DNA of 9,016 nt. It comes from DATFWC01 sp045801465. GTDB taxonomy: Bacteria; Pseudomonadota; Alphaproteobacteria; Rhizobiales; Xanthobacteraceae. The position numbers and the translations under genes are program-made. The notes under the pieces were generated by a model. The model searched no databases, was not told the origin of the DNA, and saw only the letters and a program-made list of their open reading frames with translations. Where the stretch lies: the NCBI GenBank assembly GCA_045801465.1, contig JBJMSU010000059.1:1-9016 (forward strand), given 5' to 3'. Shown one piece after another: positions 6,076 to 9,016 of the stretch. Each line of letters starts with the position of its first letter. Position 1 is the stretch's first letter.

Positions 6076-6990
6076 CTACTGCCAGGCGCGGTTGTCGACC
6101 GTGTTCTCGTAAGTCGCGCCGGGGGCGACCAGGCCCCACCCGAGCGTCCATTGATAGGTGTGGTCGAAGCGCTCGCGCGTGTACGGCTCCGGCGGCGCGT
6201 TCAGGATGCGAGCGACTTTGAGGTCTTTCGGACCCAAGAGACCGCCGGCCTCTTCGATCAGGTAGTGCGCATACTTGCCGGGATCGTTCTGGATCGCGTC
6301 GGCGGCCGCGGCCTCGGCGCGGAACATCTTCTGCAGGGTCGGCCCGTCCAGCTCGTCGCCGGCAGCCTCGCTGCGGGTCGAATGCGACTCGATGATCACG
6401 CGCAATCCGTCCTTTTCGGCCACGCTGATCCACGGCTCCATCAGGCTCACCGCCGCGATGTCGCCGTTGCGCAGCGCCTTCACCCGTTCCTCATGGGTGC
6501 CGGCGTTCACCCATTTGATCTGGTCGCGATTGAGAAAGCCTTCCAGCATCTTCAGCATGGTGAAATGCGAGCCGTTGAACGGGCTGACCGCGATCGGCTT
6601 GTTCTTGAGCTGCTCTGGCTCGTAGATGCGGGATTTCGGGTCGACCACGATCGCGAAGGTCGACATGGCGGAACCCAGCGCCACGATCTTGGCCGGGCGG
6701 TGCCCCGATTCGACGTTGGACTCCACGGCGCGTTTCATGATGCCCCACTCGCACATGCGAAACTGGTCGCATTCGCCCTGCTCGTAGAGCGATTCCATGG
6801 TGCGCTTGAAGATGTTGTCGCGCAGCGCCTGATGGTCGGCACCGCGCTGGCCGGTGCCCGGCGTCCTGACGATCTCCACATCCAGGCCCTCGTCGCGGAA
6901 GAAGCCCTCGTCGTGCGCGACCAGCAGGGGCAGGTCATGGATGGCATTCATCATCGATGCTTTGACTTTTTTGAGCGGCTGCGTCGCCAT
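6076..6990 (-). CDS. NMT1/SsuA-like periplasmic-binding-fold protein lacking a signal peptide
   Basis: A 304-residue protein of the NMT1/THI5-like branch of type-2 periplasmic binding proteins (COG0715-like). Typical features are LPLLVAHDEGFFRDEGLDVEIV near the N-terminus (19-40), the segment LKNKPIAVSPFNGSHFTMLKM in the middle, and the later AALRNG-DIAAVSLMEPW stretch. The family usually delivers sulfonates, nitrate or pyrimidine precursors to an ABC importer. Here the protein starts MATQPLKKVKASMMNAIHD, with no hydrophobic leader. The frame has a TAG 20 codons upstream and no start codon between, so no export signal has been missed. No permease or ATPase gene is nearby. It may therefore be cytoplasmic: a sensor, or an enzyme of the same fold such as 4,5-dihydroxyphthalate decarboxylase, which is known to share this fold. 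Start: ATG at 6990 with GGGAG about 9 nt upstream. Operator copy 2 lies 62-77 nt upstream of the start. Confidence 0.82.
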   Translation of the reverse strand: MATQPLKKVKASMMNAIHDLPLLVAHDEGFFRDEGLDVEIVRTPGTGQRGADHQALRDNIFKRTMESLYEQGECDQFRMCEWGIMKRAVESNVESGHRPAKIVALGSAMSTFAIVVDPKSRIYEPEQLKNKPIAVSPFNGSHFTMLKMLEGFLNRDQIKWVNAGTHEERVKALRNGDIAAVSLMEPWISVAEKDGLRVIIESHSTRSEAAGDELDGPTLQKMFRAEAAAADAIQNDPGKYAHYLIEEAGGLLGPKDLKVARILNAPPEPYTRERFDHTYQWTLGWGLVAPGATYENTVDNRAWQ

Positions 6991-7051
6991 GGCGTGTGCT
7001 CCCGTCGGAGTGCGGACCCCAAGTCTGGTTTGCCGGAATGGTGACTATTCA

Positions 7052-7067
7052 TCAGACGTCTGTCAAT
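7052..7067 (-). promoter_or_regulatory. Operator copy 2 with overlapping -35 of the binding-protein gene
   Basis: The minus strand reads ATTGACAGACGTCTGA, identical to 2656-2671. The palindrome is 7053-7062. The consensus -35 TTGACA is the complement of 7061-7066 and overlaps it. The first base of TTGACA is 76 nt from the ATG at 6990, against 79 nt for the ThDP gene, so the two promoters have the same design. The -10 is poor (CACCAT, 17-nt spacer), which may mean an activated or different sigma-dependent promoter. Confidence 0.7.
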
Positions 7068-7071
7068 CTTC

Positions 7072-7148
7072 CTAGTGCCGCCGATTTGAAGTTCCTACAC
7101 CACCTGCCGCAAGCTCATTGAGGAACTTCAAATCGAAAGCGGCACTAG
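7072..7148. repeat. Long hairpin repeat A (CTAGTGCC...GGCACTAG)
   Basis: A 77-bp inverted repeat. The left arm 7072-7096 pairs fully with the right arm 7121-7148 except for a 3-nt bulge in the right arm (AAA, TTT on the complement), giving 25 bp of stem around a 24-nt loop. The ends are CTAGTGCCGC and GCGGCACTAG, that is GTGCC...GGCAC flanked by TA. It lies between operator copy 2 and the marR gene. It is related to hairpin B but in opposite orientation. Confidence 0.8.
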
Positions 7149-7161
7149 GAACATATGCTTG

Positions 7162-7237
7162 CTAGTGCCCCTTTGCTTCCGAAGTTCGTCTCAGAGCGTG
7201 CTGCCACCGATCACGAACTTCGGAAGCGGGGCACTAG
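7162..7237. repeat. Long hairpin repeat B (CTAGTGCC...GGCACTAG)
   Basis: A 76-bp inverted repeat. The left arm 7162-7189 pairs fully with the right arm 7213-7237 apart from a 3-nt TTT bulge in the left arm, giving 25 bp of stem around a 23-nt loop. It aligns with the reverse complement of hairpin A along its length, including the bulge and a similar loop core (GAGC-TGC-GC). Seven stem positions differ between A and B, and each change is matched on the other arm. The ribosome site of marR lies about 42 bp further on. Confidence 0.8.
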
Positions 7238-7291
7238 GTTGACCATCGCGCCGGGTTGCGCCAACGATCCTGCGCCGCAGGAGGGAGCAGG

Positions 7292-7879
7292 ATGGGGAAA
7301 GGAGCAAGCTTGCCGGACAAGCCTCTGAGCGAGCTTTATCGCCGGCCCGGCTTCATGATCCGCCGGGCGCATCAGATCGCCGTTTCGCTGTTTGTCGAAG
7401 AGACCGGCGAGCTCGGAATCACCACGACCCAGTATGGGATCCTGTTCGTCCTCAAGGAGCGGCCCGGCATCGACCAGATTTCCGTGGCGAAGCTTCTCGG
7501 CCTCGACCGGTCCACCACCGGCATGGTGGTGAACAAGCTGGAGCAGGCCGGTCTCGTCCGCCGCAATGTCGCGGCGCCCGACCGGCGACGCCGCAGCCTT
7601 CACCTCACGCGGGCCGGGGAAAAGATGCTCGCGCGACTGGCCGCACCGGCCGAGCGGGCGCGGGCGCGTGTCCTCGCCCCGCTCCAACCGCGCGAGCGGA
7701 CGCTGTTTCTCGAGATGCTGGAGAAGCTCACGGGCAGCTTCAACGGCTCGACGCGCGTGCCGCTGGAAGCGCACCGCGCTACTGATCCGGCAGAGGCCGG
7801 CCTGAAAGCGCCGGGCCGCACGCGACAAGCCGCCGCCGGAGGGAGCGCGGAGCACCGCGAACACAAGGATCAGGCATGA
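7292..7879 (+). CDS. MarR-family transcriptional regulator
   Basis: A 195-residue protein with a central winged helix-turn-helix at about residues 42-110: TTTQYGILFVL, then the HTH around QISVAKLLGLDRSTTGMVVNKL, then the wing with DRRRRSLHLT (97-106). A helix before it (PGFMIRRAHQIAVSLFVEET) and one after it (about 125-150) would form the dimer interface. MarR proteins are dimers that usually repress nearby catabolic genes and let go when a phenolic or carboxylic ligand binds. The last 40 residues are a basic, alanine/glycine-rich tail, longer than usual. Start: ATG at 7292 with AGGAGG (7279-7284) at 7-nt spacing, far better than the upstream in-frame ATG at 7256. The TGA overlaps the next gene's ATG (ATGA, 7876-7879). 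No copy of the 16-nt operator precedes it, so autoregulation by that site is not evident. Confidence 0.9.
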   Translation: MGKGASLPDKPLSELYRRPGFMIRRAHQIAVSLFVEETGELGITTTQYGILFVLKERPGIDQISVAKLLGLDRSTTGMVVNKLEQAGLVRRNVAAPDRRRRSLHLTRAGEKMLARLAAPAERARARVLAPLQPRERTLFLEMLEKLTGSFNGSTRVPLEAHRATDPAEAGLKAPGRTRQAAAGGSAEHREHKDQA

Positions 7880-8904
7880 AGTTCGGGATTTTCGATCACA
7901 TGGATCGCGGCACGGTTCCGCTCGGCGAGCAATACGAGAACCGGCTGAAGCTGATCGAGGCGTATGAGCGCAGCGGATTCGACTTCTACCATATCGCAGA
8001 GCATCACGCGACGCCGCTCGGCATGGCGCCCTCGCCCAGCGTGTTCCTGGCGGCGGTGGCGCAACGCACCAAGCGCCTGAAATTCGGTCCGCTCGTCTAC
8101 ACGCTTCCGATGTATCATCCGCTGCGGGTGGCGGAAGAGATCTGCATGCTCGATCAGTTGAGCGGCGGTCGGCTGCAGGTCGGCGTCGGCCGCGGGATCT
8201 CGCCGCATGAGCTCGAGCATTACGGCGTCGTCCCGGCCGAAGCCCAGGCGCGCTATCTCGAGGCCTTCTCCATCTTGATGCAGGCGCTCACCACCGGAAA
8301 CGTGACATTCGAAGGAAAATTCTACACGTTCCGCAACGTGCCGATGGAAGTCGCGCCGCTCCAGCGCCCGCATCCGCCGCTCTGGTATGGCGTCGGCAAT
8401 GTCGAGGCGGTGAGCTGGGCGGCGCGCAACGGCGTCAACGTCGTCTGCAACGTACCGGCGGCACGCGCGCGCGAGATCATGGCACGCTACTGCGCGGAAT
8501 GGAGCGCAGCCGGACACGAGATCGCCGCGCTTCCCCTCGTCGGCATGAACCGTCACGTGGTGGTGGCGGATACGACCGAACAGGCGATCAGCATCGCCCG
8601 GCGCGCCTACCAGGTCTGGCATACGAGCTTCTTCAAGCTGTGGGAGCGCCACGGCACGCGTCCGAGCTACGCGCTTTATCCCGGCACGTTCGACGAGCTC
8701 GAAGCCATGGGACTAGGCGTCGCGGGCTCACCCGAGAAGGTGCGCGATGTCCTCACCGCGCAGGCGGGCGAGGCCGGTATCAACTACCTCGTCTGCCGCC
8801 TGGCCTTCGGCGATCTCGCTCTGTCCGAATCGCTGCGCTCGCTCGAGCTCTACGCCGGCGCCGTGATGCCGGCGCTAGCCGCGGCACGCGAAGCCGCCGA
8901 GTAG
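7876..8904 (+). CDS. Luciferase-like flavin-dependent monooxygenase (LLM class)
   Basis: A 342-residue bacterial-luciferase-fold protein of normal length. Visible family marks are the first beta strand MKFGIFDH, SGFDFYHIAEHHATPLGMAPSPSVFLAAVAQRT (residues 33-65, with the AEHH motif at 41-44), the segment HPLRVAEEICMLDQLSGGRL followed by GVGRG (81-107), and a HPPLWYG strand near 166-172. These TIM-barrel enzymes use reduced FMN or F420 with O2 to oxidise substrates, as in luciferase, alkanesulfonate monooxygenase and nitrilotriacetate monooxygenase. FMNH2 would come from a separate reductase, and none is seen here. Its start overlaps the marR stop (ATGA) and AAGGA lies about 8 nt before it, so it should be translationally coupled to the regulator. 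Position suggests it works in the same catabolic programme, though it is not under either visible operator. Confidence 0.88.
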   Translation: MKFGIFDHMDRGTVPLGEQYENRLKLIEAYERSGFDFYHIAEHHATPLGMAPSPSVFLAAVAQRTKRLKFGPLVYTLPMYHPLRVAEEICMLDQLSGGRLQVGVGRGISPHELEHYGVVPAEAQARYLEAFSILMQALTTGNVTFEGKFYTFRNVPMEVAPLQRPHPPLWYGVGNVEAVSWAARNGVNVVCNVPAARAREIMARYCAEWSAAGHEIAALPLVGMNRHVVVADTTEQAISIARRAYQVWHTSFFKLWERHGTRPSYALYPGTFDELEAMGLGVAGSPEKVRDVLTAQAGEAGINYLVCRLAFGDLALSESLRSLELYAGAVMPALAAAREAAE

Positions 8905-8919
8905 GAAGGGCTATTGTTG

Positions 8920-8992
8920 GAGCGTGATCTTTTCCGAAAACCGGTATCCAGCCCGGATCAAGTCCGGGCCAGGCTGTTTCGGGACCATGCTC
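8920..8992. repeat. Composite palindromic repeat downstream of the luciferase-like gene
   Basis: Outer ends GAGCGTGATC (8920-8929) and GACCATGCTC (8983-8992) form an inverted repeat matching at 8 of 10. The following CCGAAAAC and GTTTCGG also roughly pair. Inside is a compact hairpin, GCCCGGA (8951-8957) / TCCGGGC (8963-8969), with loop TCAAG. The outer part resembles the very common 'GATC.TTTCC(G)GAAAACCGG...' intergenic repeat of Hyphomicrobiales; that comparison is from memory. It could act as the 3' end of the marR transcript. No gene is seen from 8905 to the window end. Confidence 0.6.
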
Positions 8993-9016
8993 TACTTCGC
9001 GCGGCGCGCTCTGGTT

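Noticed and set aside
5995..7044. Plus-strand frame opposite the binding-protein gene
   Set aside because: Antisense shadow. The minus-strand frame shows clear NMT1-like features and a promoter with operator.
7256..7291. Upstream ATG as start of the MarR gene
   Set aside because: No ribosome site and no family-like residues in the extra 12 codons. ATG 7292 has AGGAGG at ideal spacing.
7870..8652. Minus-strand frame opposite the luciferase-like gene
   Set aside because: Antisense shadow of a clear luciferase-like coding sequence.

Overview
The window is GC-rich DNA with strong third-position GC bias. Its gene families (PuuE-like polysaccharide deacetylase, ACMSD-type amidohydrolase, ThDP enzyme, UbiH/PhzS-type FAD monooxygenase, NMT1-like binding protein, MarR, luciferase-like monooxygenase) and its short palindromic intergenic repeats suggest an alphaproteobacterium of the Hyphomicrobiales (Bradyrhizobium/Xanthobacteraceae-like). 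This placement is by impression only. There are no rRNA, tRNA, CRISPR or transposase genes.

Layout. 1-676 holds the C-terminal part of a polysaccharide deacetylase, followed with an ATGA overlap by a 49-codon remnant of a second deacetylase C-terminus. 673-1239 (minus) is a secreted M15-type zinc peptidase that converges on it. 1240-1595 is intergenic and ends in palindromic repeat copy 1. 1596-2612 (minus) is an amidohydrolase, divergent from a plus-strand pair: a ThDP-dependent enzyme (2736-4451) and an FAD monooxygenase (4462-5724). 5725-6075 is non-coding or degenerate, with an orphan twin-arginine-like leader, a hairpin, and repeat copy 2. 6076-6990 (minus) is an NMT1-like binding protein without signal peptide. 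6991-7291 carries its promoter and two related long hairpins. 7292-8904 is a translationally coupled marR/luciferase-like monooxygenase pair, followed by a further composite palindromic repeat at the window end.

How it fits together. The main signal is an identical 16-nt sequence, ATTGACAGACGTCTGA, with the perfect palindrome CAGACGTCTG at its core. It occurs in the amidohydrolase/ThDP divergent promoter region and in the promoter of the binding-protein gene 4.4 kb away. In both places a consensus -35 hexamer TTGACA overlaps the palindrome, 76-79 nt before the start codon. On the opposite strand the first copy lies in the spacer of a good promoter for the amidohydrolase. One regulator therefore probably controls amidohydrolase, ThDP enzyme plus monooxygenase, and binding protein as a single regulon. 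The neighbouring MarR protein is the obvious but unproven candidate.

The enzyme set (decarboxylase/hydrolase, ThDP C-C lyase or decarboxylase, FAD hydroxylase, flavin monooxygenase) fits catabolism of an aromatic or heteroaromatic acid. The substrate cannot be read from the sequence.
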